A stretch of DNA of 64,000 nt from Moraxella sp. K1664 (GTDB lineage: Bacteria > Pseudomonadota > Gammaproteobacteria > Pseudomonadales > Moraxellaceae). Positions 47,491-56,215 of the stretch are shown here, piece by piece. Location: the NCBI RefSeq assembly GCF_039693965.1, contig NZ_CP155576.1:62001-126000 (forward strand). The letters run 5' to 3'. The notes under the pieces are model-generated. The model was not told the DNA's origin. It saw nothing but the letters and a program-made list of their open reading frames with translations, and did not search any database. Within the stretch, counting starts at the first letter, position 1. Each line of letters begins with the position of its first letter. The position numbers and the translations under genes are program-made.

Positions 47491-47756
47491 ACATTGATAA
47501 CATTCTTATAAAATAAGATGAACATTGAACGCTTTTATCAATTTTTGCATGAAAAATAGCTATCCGACCACTTAACTGTGTGATTTTAAGATTTTTTACT
47601 TAATTTTTAAAATTAAGTGGTCGGATTGTTTTTCATAATAAAATTTGTCTGATAGAATGACTATCAACCTGCGTTTTTTCCTTGAAAAACGTGCGATTCC
47701 CCTGCTTTTTTAAACAGGCATTTTTCATTGCAAATACCAATATTCAACACGCCCTA
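47478..47756. mobile_element. MITE-like element, 279 bp, inserted at the jetD 3' end
   Basis: Terminal inverted repeats TAGGGCGTGTTAAACATTG and CAATATTCAACACGCCCTA match the copy at 20351-20557. The central segment from TGTCTGATAGAATGACTATC is shared. This copy has an extra internal palindrome with arms TCCGACCACTTAA and TTAAGTGGTCGGA, which explains its extra length. It carries no transposase gene. It supplies the jetD stop codon and ends 21 bases before hslR. Confidence 0.85.
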
Positions 47757-47777
47757 TTTAAATAGTTGAGACAATTT

Positions 47778-48200
47778 ATGACAAACAAAAACGCCAATCA
47801 AGAACCCCAAACCCTAAATAAAGTCCGTGCCGACAAATGGCTATGGGCGGCACGATTTTTTCGCACTCGCACCCTTGCCAAAGAAGCGATAGAAGGCGGA
47901 AAAGTCCACATGAACGGTCAAAAAATCAAAACAAGCAAAGAGCTACAAGTGGGCGACACCCTAACCATTCGCCAAGGTCATGCCAGCGTCCAAGAACAAA
48001 AAACCATTGTTATCAAAGCCTTATCGGACAATCGGGGCAATGCCACCATTGCCCAAACGCTGTACGATGAGACAGACGAGAGCATTGCCACCCGAGAGTT
48101 TTTTGCCGAGCAACGCAAATTACAAAACCTTGCCAGACCGTCCACCAAGCCTGATAAAAAACAGCGTCGGGACATTGAGAGATTTAAAAATAATTGGTGA
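47778..48200 (+). CDS. hslR: Ribosome-associated heat shock protein Hsp15 (S4 domain)
   Basis: A 140-residue S4-domain protein. VRADKWLWAARFFRTRTLAK and AIEGGKVHMNGQKIKTSKEL form the S4 RNA-binding domain, followed by DTLTIRQG and a basic C-terminal tail (KPDKKQRRDIERFKNNW), as in E. coli HslR. Hsp15 rescues 50S subunits carrying blocked nascent peptidyl-tRNA. I use the ATG at 47778; a TTG four codons upstream is in frame. It lies just downstream of the MITE and marks the right border of the Wadjet region. Confidence 0.9.
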   Translation: MTNKNANQEPQTLNKVRADKWLWAARFFRTRTLAKEAIEGGKVHMNGQKIKTSKELQVGDTLTIRQGHASVQEQKTIVIKALSDNRGNATIAQTLYDETDESIATREFFAEQRKLQNLARPSTKPDKKQRRDIERFKNNW

Positions 48201-48282
48201 AGATTATGCGTAGGAATGTAGCAAAGGAATAGTATAGGATAGATTACCCCATTCTCAACTATATAGATGCTTGATTTATCAA

Positions 48283-48302
48283 GGGCGAATTGCAATTCAC
48301 CC
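48283..48302. repeat. Short intergenic palindrome, GGGCGAATTG type
   Basis: GGGCGAATTG and CAATTCACCC form a 20-base palindrome with one mismatch. The roughly 200 bases between hslR and the SRP RNA hold nothing else I recognise. Confidence 0.6.
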
Positions 48303-48410
48303 CTACAACTTACAAAATAATTAACTAATAAATCAATAGAATTACAATTTTAAGTTAGGATTGGGGCATATATTACAAAAAGAGAATTGCCAAATTTTGG
48401 GCAAAAAAAT

Positions 48411-48515
<105 letters not shown>

Positions 48516-48521
48516 AGAGTA

Positions 48522-48549
48522 ATTATACATGAATTTTTAAAAAATGCAA
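48522..48549 (-). promoter_or_regulatory. Promoter of the 4.5S RNA gene
   Basis: On the minus strand TTGCAT, 16 bases, TATAAT, ending 7 bases before the predicted RNA 5' end. Confidence 0.75.
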
Positions 48550-48730
48550 GAAAATTTTCTGGATTTTATCAGTTTAAAAACACTCAAACTCCACAAATAA
48601 TTTTAAAAAATAAATCCACACTATTTGTTAAATAAAAGCAATAATCAGATACAAATTAGCACAACAATCAAGAATAAACTGTATTACAATAAGTTTGTTT
48701 TTTATGTTATATTCTATCACGGAGTCACTC

Positions 48731-49417
48731 ATGCGTGCATTCACACTACCTTTACTGCTCGGTCTGGCACTGGCAGGCACTCACGCCCACGCCCAAAGCT
48801 ACAACCAAATCAGCTTTAATGTCGAGACTGCTAAAACTATCGCCAACGATGAGCTGACTGCCACGCTCACTAAATCAGCGGACAACGCCAATGCCAAAAC
48901 GTTGGCAAATACCTTAAACACCACCGCCAACAAAGCCCTAGCCATCGCCCAAAAATACCCCAATGTCAAAGTCACCACAGGTCGCCATCACACCTACCCA
49001 CGCTATGACAACAAAGGCAAAATCAATGGCTTTACAGGCTCATCATCAGTCAACATCCAAAGCCAAAACTTCGAAGAAGCCAGTGAACTCATCGCTGAGC
49101 TACAAGGCTTTATGACGCTTAGCAGTCTTGATTTTGGCGTGTCCGAAGCTACCCAAAAGGCGGTAGAAAATGAACTCAAAGCCCAAACCATCCAAAAATT
49201 CACCGATGAAGCCAAAACCATCAGCACCGCCTTTGGGGCGAGCGATTATAGAATTGTAAAAGTGAATTTGAATAATGCTGGCGGTCGTTTTAGTGTCAGT
49301 CCCATGATGTATGCTGCGGCTGCAGCACCCGAAAGCTCGGTCTCTGCCCAAAGTTATGAAGGCGGTGAAAGTCGTCTTAATTATGAAGCCCAAGGCGTGA
49401 TTGAGTTGGTTAAATAA
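48731..49417 (+). CDS. SIMPL-domain (DUF541) periplasmic protein
   Basis: A 228-residue protein from the ATG at 48731, preceded by GGAG. The signal peptide RAFTLPLLLGLALAGTHAHA would be cut after residue 21. The mature part is a SIMPL/DUF541 domain: YNQISFNVETAKTIANDELT, then GFTGSSSVNIQSQNFEEASE and ATQKAVENELKAQTIQKFTD. A C-terminal Ala-rich segment (MMYAAAAAPES) precedes ALGVIELVK-like ending AQGVIELVK. SIMPL proteins are exported in many bacteria and linked to stress resistance, but their activity is unclear. A bidirectional terminator follows. Confidence 0.85.
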   Translation: MRAFTLPLLLGLALAGTHAHAQSYNQISFNVETAKTIANDELTATLTKSADNANAKTLANTLNTTANKALAIAQKYPNVKVTTGRHHTYPRYDNKGKINGFTGSSSVNIQSQNFEEASELIAELQGFMTLSSLDFGVSEATQKAVENELKAQTIQKFTDEAKTISTAFGASDYRIVKVNLNNAGGRFSVSPMMYAAAAAPESSVSAQSYEGGESRLNYEAQGVIELVK

Positions 49418-49456
49418 TATTCATCAGTTTAGGATGGGCATGCCTTAGTCCAGTCA

Positions 49457-49491
49457 AAAAAACCACCAAATGCCTTGTTTGGTGGTTTTTT
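49457..49491. terminator. Bidirectional terminator between the SIMPL gene and suhB
   Basis: AAAAAACCACCAAA and TTTGGTGGTTTTTT form a perfect 14-bp stem with a 7-base loop between convergent genes. Confidence 0.9.
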
Positions 49492-49519
49492 GATTTTTTA
49501 ATATAATGTTAATATCTTA

Positions 49520-50350
49520 TCACGCCAATGCATTTTCCCATGTCGGGATGACCGCTTGCATGAGTGGTTTTAACAGTTTGGCATTACAGGCAAAGACCGA
49601 ACCTGTACGCATGGCGTTGTTTGCCCCTTTGTGGTCAACCACCACCGCTCTGGCTTCACTGGCAATCAGCTCGCCTGCACACACGTCCCACGGCTTGATA
49701 CTCATCTCAAAATAGCCATCAAAACGCCCTGCCGCCACATAGCACAAATCCAATGCCGCCGACCCTGTGCGACGAACCTGTCCGCCCTGCTCACAAATCA
49801 CCGCCAAACTGGTAAAGTGCTGACGGATAAAGCTCGTGCGAGTCTCGCCCGTCATACGCTCGTAAGGGTGTCCTGTGGTGAACAGTCCGCCTGCTATCGT
49901 GGTACGCTCTGAGACCGACAGACGACGCTGGTTCAATCTCGCCCCACGTCCACGACTGGCAGTAAACAGCTCATCACGCACAGGGTCATAGACCACGCCA
50001 TGTTCGGTCACGCCTTTATGTTGAATGCCGATAGACACACAAAAATGCGGTACGCCATGCACGAAGTTCTGTGTGCCATCTAGTGGGTCAATGACAAAGC
50101 ACCAATCAGCGTCCGCCCCTTTGCCTTCTTGTAAACCAAACTCTTCGCCCAAAAATGAGTGCTTAGGATAGCTTTCTTTTAACAAAGAAATGGTCAGCTC
50201 TTCGGCATAACGGTCAATCTTCGTTACCAAGCCATCAAGCCCTTTGGACTCAACACCCAAATCAATACGATGACGGTTCTCATGAGCCTTTAAAATCTCA
50301 TAACCGACTTTTTTCGCCACTTCGGACGCAATCACCACCATAGGTTCCAT
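49520..50350 (-). CDS. suhB: Inositol monophosphatase family protein (SuhB)
   Basis: A 276-residue protein. FLGEEFG (Glu69/Glu70), the metal-binding motif DPLDGTQNF (Asp88, Asp91) and the second motif KPWDVCAGELIASEA (Asp in WDVCAG) identify the IMPase family. VTKIDRYAEELTI gives the N-terminal Asp/Glu region. In gammaproteobacteria SuhB also joins the rRNA antitermination complex. The gene is monocistronic. Confidence 0.93.
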   Translation of the reverse strand: MEPMVVIASEVAKKVGYEILKAHENRHRIDLGVESKGLDGLVTKIDRYAEELTISLLKESYPKHSFLGEEFGLQEGKGADADWCFVIDPLDGTQNFVHGVPHFCVSIGIQHKGVTEHGVVYDPVRDELFTASRGRGARLNQRRLSVSERTTIAGGLFTTGHPYERMTGETRTSFIRQHFTSLAVICEQGGQVRRTGSAALDLCYVAAGRFDGYFEMSIKPWDVCAGELIASEARAVVVDHKGANNAMRTGSVFACNAKLLKPLMQAVIPTWENALA

Positions 50351-50471
50351 AACACACCTTACAAACGTTTATTGAATTTAAATAATGCTTTTGCATTCAT
50401 CATGCAAAGACGACCATTATAGCCCAAAATGGGCAAAATTGCGACCAAAATTTGCCACTTGCCAAATTAAC

Positions 50472-50993
50472 CTAGTAACTTGGTTCTGGTATCACAGGCT
50501 CACCAGAGAGCAGTTCATGAGCCAAATCCACGGCAGGCACATCGACCGTATCAGGTATTGGCATGACAGGTGTCTCATCTAGCACCCTTTGACCCTGCCC
50601 ATCCACCATAAAATACTCATCATCCCTGCGAACCAATGCCGTGCCATTTTTAAAAAACCCCACATCATCATATTTGAGTGGCACCACCAGCAGTCCTTGA
50701 TGATTGATAAAACCAAACTTATCTCGGTATTTTACCTTTGCCAGCTGATTATCAAATTCGCCAATCTCATCAAACATGAGTGGCACGATGATAATCCCCC
50801 TATCGTCCATCATGCCGTATTTGCCGTTTTGGGCGACTTTTATTAGCCCGTCCCAGACACATTCAAGACTATCATGCTCGGTACTATCTTTGGGCATGAT
50901 ACATTCATGAGCCATTGCCGTGTGGCTCACTCCCAAAACAAACATCAGAAACATTACAGGGAATTTAATCATTGGCATGGATAATCGTGTCAT
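50472..50993 (-). CDS. Secreted WG-repeat protein, short form
   Basis: A 173-residue protein with a signal peptide (FPVMFLMFVLGVSHTAMA, cleavage about residue 28). About three WG-type repeats follow: QNGKYGMMDDRGIIIVPLMF, YRDKFGFINHQGLLVVPLKY and RRDDEYFMVDGQGQRVLDE. The tail is acidic and Pro-rich. It is the fifth WG-repeat protein in the window and not close to the tandem triplet in sequence. It stands alone; there is no evident partner. Confidence 0.78.
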   Translation of the reverse strand: MTRLSMPMIKFPVMFLMFVLGVSHTAMAHECIMPKDSTEHDSLECVWDGLIKVAQNGKYGMMDDRGIIIVPLMFDEIGEFDNQLAKVKYRDKFGFINHQGLLVVPLKYDDVGFFKNGTALVRRDDEYFMVDGQGQRVLDETPVMPIPDTVDVPAVDLAHELLSGEPVIPEPSY

Positions 50994-51116
50994 GGAAAAT
51001 GGCGTCAGTCAATCAAGCAATCATCAATAAATTTTATCAAACTTTATTCATCAATGCCACTTATTAGCATTCATTGCCATTTGTCACTGCCAAATCCATG
51101 TCTGTTTTTCCTTAAT

Positions 51117-51146
51117 TTGCCCTATTTTATCATTTTATGTTATAAT
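51117..51146 (+). promoter_or_regulatory. Putative promoter of the YkvI-like gene
   Basis: TTGCCC, 18 bases, TATAAT. The predicted transcript has a leader of about 135 bases before the ATG at 51286. Confidence 0.6.
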
Positions 51147-51196
51147 TTCATATTTTTTTATGATAGATAACCCACCATAAAACGCTCATTTTGGTC

Positions 51197-51230
51197 AAGA
51201 TTTGCAATCCAGACCCGCTTTGCAAATCTT
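51197..51230 (+). promoter_or_regulatory. Perfect 11-bp inverted repeat in the YkvI-like gene leader
   Basis: AAGATTTGCAA and TTGCAAATCTT are perfect inverted repeats with a 12-base loop and no T-run, 55 bases before the start codon. It could be an operator or an RNA hairpin affecting expression. Confidence 0.55.
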
Positions 51231-51285
51231 TGCTTATCACAGTTTTATGTAGAGTTTTGGGGCATGTAAAGTTTTAAGGTTTTTT

Positions 51286-52527
51286 ATGAATTACAAACGC
51301 ATTATCATGATTGCATTGGCATATGTCGGTGTGGTTACAGGGGCAGGACTGTCATCTGGTCAAGAAGTTTTTCAGTACTTTGTCAATTTTGGTACAATTG
51401 GTTTGGTTGGTGTGGTGCTTGTTGGCATTTTACACGCCATTTTTGGGCGGATTATTTTGACACTCGGCTCATACTACCGAGCTCGTGAACACAGTGCGGT
51501 TTTAGAGCGAATTACGGGCAAATTGGTGTACCGCCTGTTGGATATTTCACTGATTTTGAGTGGATTTGTGCTGGGCTTTGTGATGATTGCAGGGGCTGGG
51601 GCGAATCTAAACCAAGAGTTTGGTCTGCCCACATGGGTTGGGGCATTGCTCTGCTCGGTGTTGGTCGTCGTTGTGAGTATGATGAACTTTGAACGTGTTA
51701 CCCAAGCCATTGGTGTATTTACGCCCATCATTGTGGGAATTATTGTGTTGCTTGCCATTTATACATTTTGGGGAAAATCTTATGATTGGGTAGCCTTAGA
51801 TGGTTTTGCCAAAACCTTGCCAAAGGCTCTGCCAAATATTTGGGTGTCAGTCGTCAACTACTATGCCATTTGTATCATGGCAGCGGCGGCGATGTCCTTT
51901 GTGCTGGGCGGTAATGAGATGTATGTTGGCGAGGCGGGGCGAGGCGGACTGATTGGTGGAGCTATTATTGGCGTGATTACCACTTGCACCGCCTTTATCT
52001 TACTTGCCAACATTGAGCTTGCCAGTCAAGTTGCCATTCCCATGCAAGCCTTAGTCGCCCAAATCCATCCCATCTTTGGCACATTCATGTCAATCATCAT
52101 TTTTGGCATGATTTTTAATACCGCCATCAGTTTGTATTATTCACTGGCAAAACGTTTTTCAGGAGCGGATGATGTTCGCTTTAAAAAGCTCATGGTCATC
52201 TTTGTGGCGGTCGGTTTTGGGCTAAGTTTTGCAGGCTTTAAAACACTCGTGGCGACTGTATTTCCGATTTTGGGCTATATTGGCATGCTCATGCTGTTGG
52301 TCTTGACAACCACTTGGATAAAAAATCGCCACATCATCAAAGAAGAACGCCTACGTCGCCGTCAAATCTTTGACCTTATGGTACAAAAACACGATGATGA
52401 CCAACATTTTGACAAAACCCATCAAAAACACTTGGATGGTCTGATTGACAAATCAGTGCTGGATAATGATGATTTACGTCAACAAATGCGTGATATGGCA
52501 AAAGAGCATTTAGACGATAAGAGATGA
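51286..52527 (+). CDS. YkvI-family membrane transporter-like protein
   Basis: A 413-residue multi-pass protein with about ten helices. The opening IALAYVGVVTGAGLSSGQEVFQYF carries the unwound, Gly-rich first helix typical of the APC/LeuT-fold YkvI group, and EMYVGEAGRGGLIGGAIIGV and NTAISLYYSLAKR are later landmarks. The substrate is unknown; branched-chain amino acid or similar solutes are only a guess from the fold. After the last helix is a charged 85-residue cytoplasmic tail rich in Asp, His and Lys (KHDDDQHFDKTHQKHLDGL), unusual for the family. Confidence 0.8.
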   Translation: MNYKRIIMIALAYVGVVTGAGLSSGQEVFQYFVNFGTIGLVGVVLVGILHAIFGRIILTLGSYYRAREHSAVLERITGKLVYRLLDISLILSGFVLGFVMIAGAGANLNQEFGLPTWVGALLCSVLVVVVSMMNFERVTQAIGVFTPIIVGIIVLLAIYTFWGKSYDWVALDGFAKTLPKALPNIWVSVVNYYAICIMAAAAMSFVLGGNEMYVGEAGRGGLIGGAIIGVITTCTAFILLANIELASQVAIPMQALVAQIHPIFGTFMSIIIFGMIFNTAISLYYSLAKRFSGADDVRFKKLMVIFVAVGFGLSFAGFKTLVATVFPILGYIGMLMLLVLTTTWIKNRHIIKEERLRRRQIFDLMVQKHDDDQHFDKTHQKHLDGLIDKSVLDNDDLRQQMRDMAKEHLDDKR

Positions 52528-52633
52528 TTGGGTTTTGTGGTTTTTTAAAAGATGATATTTTGTCAGGGTAAATATGATTTGCCCCGACAAATCTATTTTG
52601 GGCGTGGGTAATTAACAATGCCAGATACTTTAA

Positions 52634-52822
52634 CTACCATTGCATTGCACCTAATTCATAAAAGTCCCACCACATAGGCTTCCACTCTCCATTGACATAG
52701 TTACATTTTGGGCAAGTGGCTTGAATGGTGTAGCAACTGCTACCATCTGCATTAACCGACTTCTTTTTGAATTTCGCAATTTCCATCATTGCTTTGCTAT
52801 CGCATTTAATACACACGCTCAA
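52634..52822 (-). CDS. Small zinc-ribbon-like protein
   Basis: A 62-residue protein with two CxxC pairs: CIKC near residue 4 and CPKC near residue 38, separated by a beta-rich stretch (KSVNADGSSCYTIQATC). This spacing suits a zinc ribbon. The C-terminus is aromatic (GEWKPMWWDFYELGAMQW). No family named. A plausible RBS (AAAGGGTTTT region) precedes the ATG. It lies between the YkvI-like gene and dxs without an obvious partner. Confidence 0.65.
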   Translation of the reverse strand: MSVCIKCDSKAMMEIAKFKKKSVNADGSSCYTIQATCPKCNYVNGEWKPMWWDFYELGAMQW

Positions 52823-52923
52823 TCTTAAAACCCTTTACAGGTTTTTCAGGACAGTTCATTTATTCACACCTTTGTAAAACAAATTGATTGGATTGCTATT
52901 TTATACAAAATTTTTAAATCAAT

Positions 52924-55026
52924 CTATCTTTTTGGTTTATTCAACCACTCCAAAATCCCTGTCCCATCTAGCCCACATTCCGCCAACTGCTCTTCATGAC
53001 TGCCATGGGCAACAAACACATCATCAATACCAATTTGCACAAGAGAACCACCATAGCCCACACTTACCAAGTACTCGCCCACCGCAGAGCCTGCCCCACC
53101 CATACGCTGATGCTCCTCTACTGTGATAAAATGCGTAACGCCCTGCCCGATAAGCTCATCTATCAGCTCATTGTCAAGCGGTTTGACCCACCGCATGTCC
53201 ACCACCGTCATGGGCGTGTCTGTCGTTTGGGCGAATGTTTGACTTGCTGACAGAGTGTCATGTAGGCGTGTACCAAAGGCAAGCATGGCGATTTTTTTGT
53301 CTGATGCTTTTTTATCTTTGGCGATAAAACCGTCTGATTGCCATACCACCCTCGCCCGACCAATGGCGAAACTCTCATCACTGTCCTTGATAATCTGTCG
53401 CCCCACACCCACACCCCTGGGATAGCGAATGGCACTTGTGCCTTGATAGGCATAACAAGCACTAAGCAAATGATAGCATTCATGTTCATCGCTTGGAGCA
53501 GCAATGACAACATTTGGCACACAACGCAAATACGCCAAATCAAACACGCCTGCATGAGTTGCACCATCTTCGCCCACAAGTCCCGCTCGGTCTATGGCAA
53601 AAGTTACATCCAGATTTTGTAAGGCAATGTCATGAATGAATTGGTCATAGCCACGTTGTAAAAAGGTAGAATAAATCGCCACCACAGGCTTTAATCCACC
53701 TGTCGCCATACCCCCTGCTAAGGTTACGGCATGCTGTTCGGCTATTGCCACATCAAAAAATTTATCAGGATAAGCCTTGGCAAATGCCACCATCCCCGAA
53801 CCCTCACTCATGGCAGGGGTAATGGCAACCATGCACTCGTCTGTGCCGTTATCCATAAGCCACCGCCCAAATACGTCCGAGTACTTTTGGGGTTTTGAGG
53901 CAGGGTCTGTTTTATCAGTTTTTGGCGGCTCGTTTTTGGGTAATTTACCAATGGCATGATAGGTAATGGGGTCAGCCTCAGCAGGCAAAAAGCCCTTACC
54001 CTTAACCGTATGCACATGAATCAGCACCGCCCCTTTTAACTGTTTGGTGCGCCGAAATACTTGTAAAAGTTTTGGCAAATCATGTCCATCAAAGGGCCCA
54101 AGATAGGTAAAACCAATCGCCTTAAATAGGTTATCAGGGAAAATATGGTCATGCACTTTTTCAGCGATTTTATCAGACAAGGGCATGGGCGGGGCATTTT
54201 TACCAAAGAGATTGCCAATGTTTTGCACAAGATTGCCACCGAGTTTGGCAGGGATTTTTTCTAGGGTTTCTTTTGCCCCATTTGCCATGTGTATATAATG
54301 GCGAACCCGCCTGTCATCAGGGCTAATCTCACGCTTTATCATCAAGATATTGCCATGCTTATCAATGTCAAAAGCCAGCCCACGTTGCCATAAACGTGCC
54401 AAATGGCGACTAAATCCGCCAATGGCTTGCGAGATTGACATGTCATTATCGTTTAGCACCACCGTCAAATCAGCATTTTGCTGAACAGCGTCATTCATCG
54501 CCTCAAACGCCATGCCCCCTGTCATCGCCCCGTCTCCGATGACCGCCACCACTTTGCGGTTTTCGCCCTTGATACGGCTCGCAAGGCTCATGCCAAGCCC
54601 TGCCGATATGGACGTGGAGCTATGTCCCACGCCAAAGGTGTCGTACTCACTCTCACCTCGCTCAGGAAATGCCGTCAAACCGCCTTTGGCACGGATATGC
54701 AAAAGCTCATCACGCCGACCTGTCAACACTTTATGGGCATACGCTTGATGCCCCACATCCCACACAAGTTTATCATAAGGTGTGTCATAAATGGCATGCA
54801 AAACAACCGTCAGCTCTACCACACCCAAATTTGCCCCAAAATGTCCACCACTTTGACCGACCGAATAGAGCAAATATTCACGGAGTTCGTCCGATAATTG
54901 GCACAGCTTATCGGTGCTTAACGTCTTTAAATCTTTGGGTAAATTCACTTTATCCAAAAGTGGTGTCGTTGGGCGAGAGATGGGCAGGTGCGTAAAGGTG
55001 CGTGGGGTGTGAACAGAGGTTGGCAT
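52924..55026 (-). CDS. dxs: 1-deoxy-D-xylulose-5-phosphate synthase
   Basis: A 700-residue thiamine-diphosphate enzyme, the first step of the MEP isoprenoid pathway. Motifs: [35 protein letters not shown], the ThDP site [31 protein letters not shown], the second-domain [16 protein letters not shown] and [20 protein letters not shown]. It is somewhat longer than the E. coli enzyme (620), with an N-terminal extension of about 25 residues and an insert around residues 245-290. It is divergent from ribA and monocistronic here. Thiamine or pyridoxal pathways also use its product. Confidence 0.96.
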   Translation of the reverse strand: MPTSVHTPRTFTHLPISRPTTPLLDKVNLPKDLKTLSTDKLCQLSDELREYLLYSVGQSGGHFGANLGVVELTVVLHAIYDTPYDKLVWDVGHQAYAHKVLTGRRDELLHIRAKGGLTAFPERGESEYDTFGVGHSSTSISAGLGMSLASRIKGENRKVVAVIGDGAMTGGMAFEAMNDAVQQNADLTVVLNDNDMSISQAIGGFSRHLARLWQRGLAFDIDKHGNILMIKREISPDDRRVRHYIHMANGAKETLEKIPAKLGGNLVQNIGNLFGKNAPPMPLSDKIAEKVHDHIFPDNLFKAIGFTYLGPFDGHDLPKLLQVFRRTKQLKGAVLIHVHTVKGKGFLPAEADPITYHAIGKLPKNEPPKTDKTDPASKPQKYSDVFGRWLMDNGTDECMVAITPAMSEGSGMVAFAKAYPDKFFDVAIAEQHAVTLAGGMATGGLKPVVAIYSTFLQRGYDQFIHDIALQNLDVTFAIDRAGLVGEDGATHAGVFDLAYLRCVPNVVIAAPSDEHECYHLLSACYAYQGTSAIRYPRGVGVGRQIIKDSDESFAIGRARVVWQSDGFIAKDKKASDKKIAMLAFGTRLHDTLSASQTFAQTTDTPMTVVDMRWVKPLDNELIDELIGQGVTHFITVEEHQRMGGAGSAVGEYLVSVGYGGSLVQIGIDDVFVAHGSHEEQLAECGLDGTGILEWLNKPKR

Positions 55027-55238
55027 AAGGCTAGTGTTCCAGATTTTGATTTTTCAAAAGTCATCTTTGCAAAGTTATGTTAAATCATGACAAATTTGGG
55101 GTATAATGCCAAACTTGATGATGGCAAAGCCAAACTTAAACTTAAATGAGTGGCTTATTTTACAAGATAGCCTTTTAATTTGCCATAGCAGCACCATTTA
55201 ATTCACAAATTATTCACAATTTATTCACAAGTTAATCA

Positions 55239-55279
55239 GGGCGTGCCAACATTGATGACACAATAAGGACAGCACGCCC
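55239..55279. repeat. Short GGGCGTGC/GCACGCCC inverted repeat upstream of ribA
   Basis: GGGCGTGC and GCACGCCC with a 25-base interior (containing ACATTGATGACA) look like both ends of the MITE family with the middle deleted. Just upstream (55201-55231) ATTCACAA repeats three times about every 10-11 bases. Confidence 0.55.
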
Positions 55280-55305
55280 CATCATTGTACGTTTTGGGGA
55301 AAATT

Positions 55306-55911
55306 TTGTATCAATTTATCAGCAAAGCCAACTTGCCTACCGTGCATGGCGATTTTATCATTCATGCGTTTGAAAATGAACACGGTCAAGAACACGTCTT
55401 ACTAAGTGTCGGCTTGCCGTCCACCGACCCCGACAAAATCCCACTCATTCGCATTCATTCTGAATGTCTGACGGGGGACGCTTTTGGCTCGTTAAAATGC
55501 GACTGTGGCCCTCAGCTTAATACCGCCATGCAAATGATACAAGCCCACGGATGTGGGGCGATACTCTATCTGCGTCAAGAGGGGCGTGGCATTGGGCTTG
55601 TGAATAAAATCCGTGCCTACGCTCTACAAGACCAAGGACATGATACGCTAGATGCCAATCTCATGCTTAATCTGCCAGCGGATGCTCGCACTTATGAGAT
55701 GTGTGAGGTTATGCTAAAACACGTTGGCATTACCAAAGCCAAACTTTTGACCAATAATCCTAACAAACTTGCCTATTTGCAAGAACTGGGGATTGATGTG
55801 GTGGAGCGAGTGCCGTTACTGGTGGGTGTCAATCCATTTAATGCCGAATATTTGGCGATTAAAGGGGCAAGAATGGGGCATTTTATCCCCACGCATGTAA
55901 AGCCTATCTAA
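55306..55911 (+). CDS. ribA: GTP cyclohydrolase II
   Basis: From a TTG at 55306 the protein is 201 residues. Zinc ligands fall at Cys54, Cys65 and Cys67 ([20 protein letters not shown]), the same numbers as in E. coli RibA. That supports this TTG, which has GGGGA five bases upstream. An earlier in-frame TTG at 55285 adds seven residues. The GTP-binding and catalytic loop reads [20 protein letters not shown], and [13 protein letters not shown] follows. It starts riboflavin synthesis from GTP. Its end overlaps the convergent DUF3761 gene by 8 bases. Confidence 0.93.
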   Translation: MYQFISKANLPTVHGDFIIHAFENEHGQEHVLLSVGLPSTDPDKIPLIRIHSECLTGDAFGSLKCDCGPQLNTAMQMIQAHGCGAILYLRQEGRGIGLVNKIRAYALQDQGHDTLDANLMLNLPADARTYEMCEVMLKHVGITKAKLLTNNPNKLAYLQELGIDVVERVPLLVGVNPFNAEYLAIKGARMGHFIPTHVKPI

Positions 55912-56215
55912 GCCAATGCTTGACACCGCCATGTGATGAACAAACACCACGCCTGCCCAAACTTTTAGAACACGTGCCGTCATTACAAATGGCGGTACAT
56001 TGATTGTCATAACCATAATGCTTACTTGATGAAGCATCTTCTACTTTATTTTTTTGGGTGTGATAATAATGGTCTCTTTGATGGTTTTCTTTTTTATTTA
56101 AAAACACATAACCAAAAAATACAGACAATATTACAATAATAGCCAATGGCTTATTTTTGATGCTTTGCCAATATGCTCCGATGGCAAAGAAAATGAGCAT
56201 TAAAAAATAAATCAT
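55904..56215 (-). CDS. DUF3761-domain membrane-anchored protein
   Basis: A 103-residue protein. Two closely spaced hydrophobic segments ([11 protein letters not shown] and [16 protein letters not shown]) anchor it. The C-terminal 35 residues read [29 protein letters not shown], the DUF3761 pattern with four Cys and the RRGxCSxHGGV motif. Its role is unknown; related domains are found on secreted or phage-related proteins. It begins one base after the DUF4407 gene stop and is last in a seven-gene operon; its 3' end overlaps ribA's. Confidence 0.8.
   Translation of the reverse strand: MIYFLMLIFFAIGAYWQSIKNKPLAIIVILSVFFGYVFLNKKENHQRDHYYHTQKNKVEDASSSKHYGYDNQCTAICNDGTCSKSLGRRGVCSSHGGVKHWLR

Noticed and set aside
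53338-54995. Several plus-strand frames across dxs
   Set aside because: They are antisense shadows of dxs, whose motifs are complete on the minus strand.
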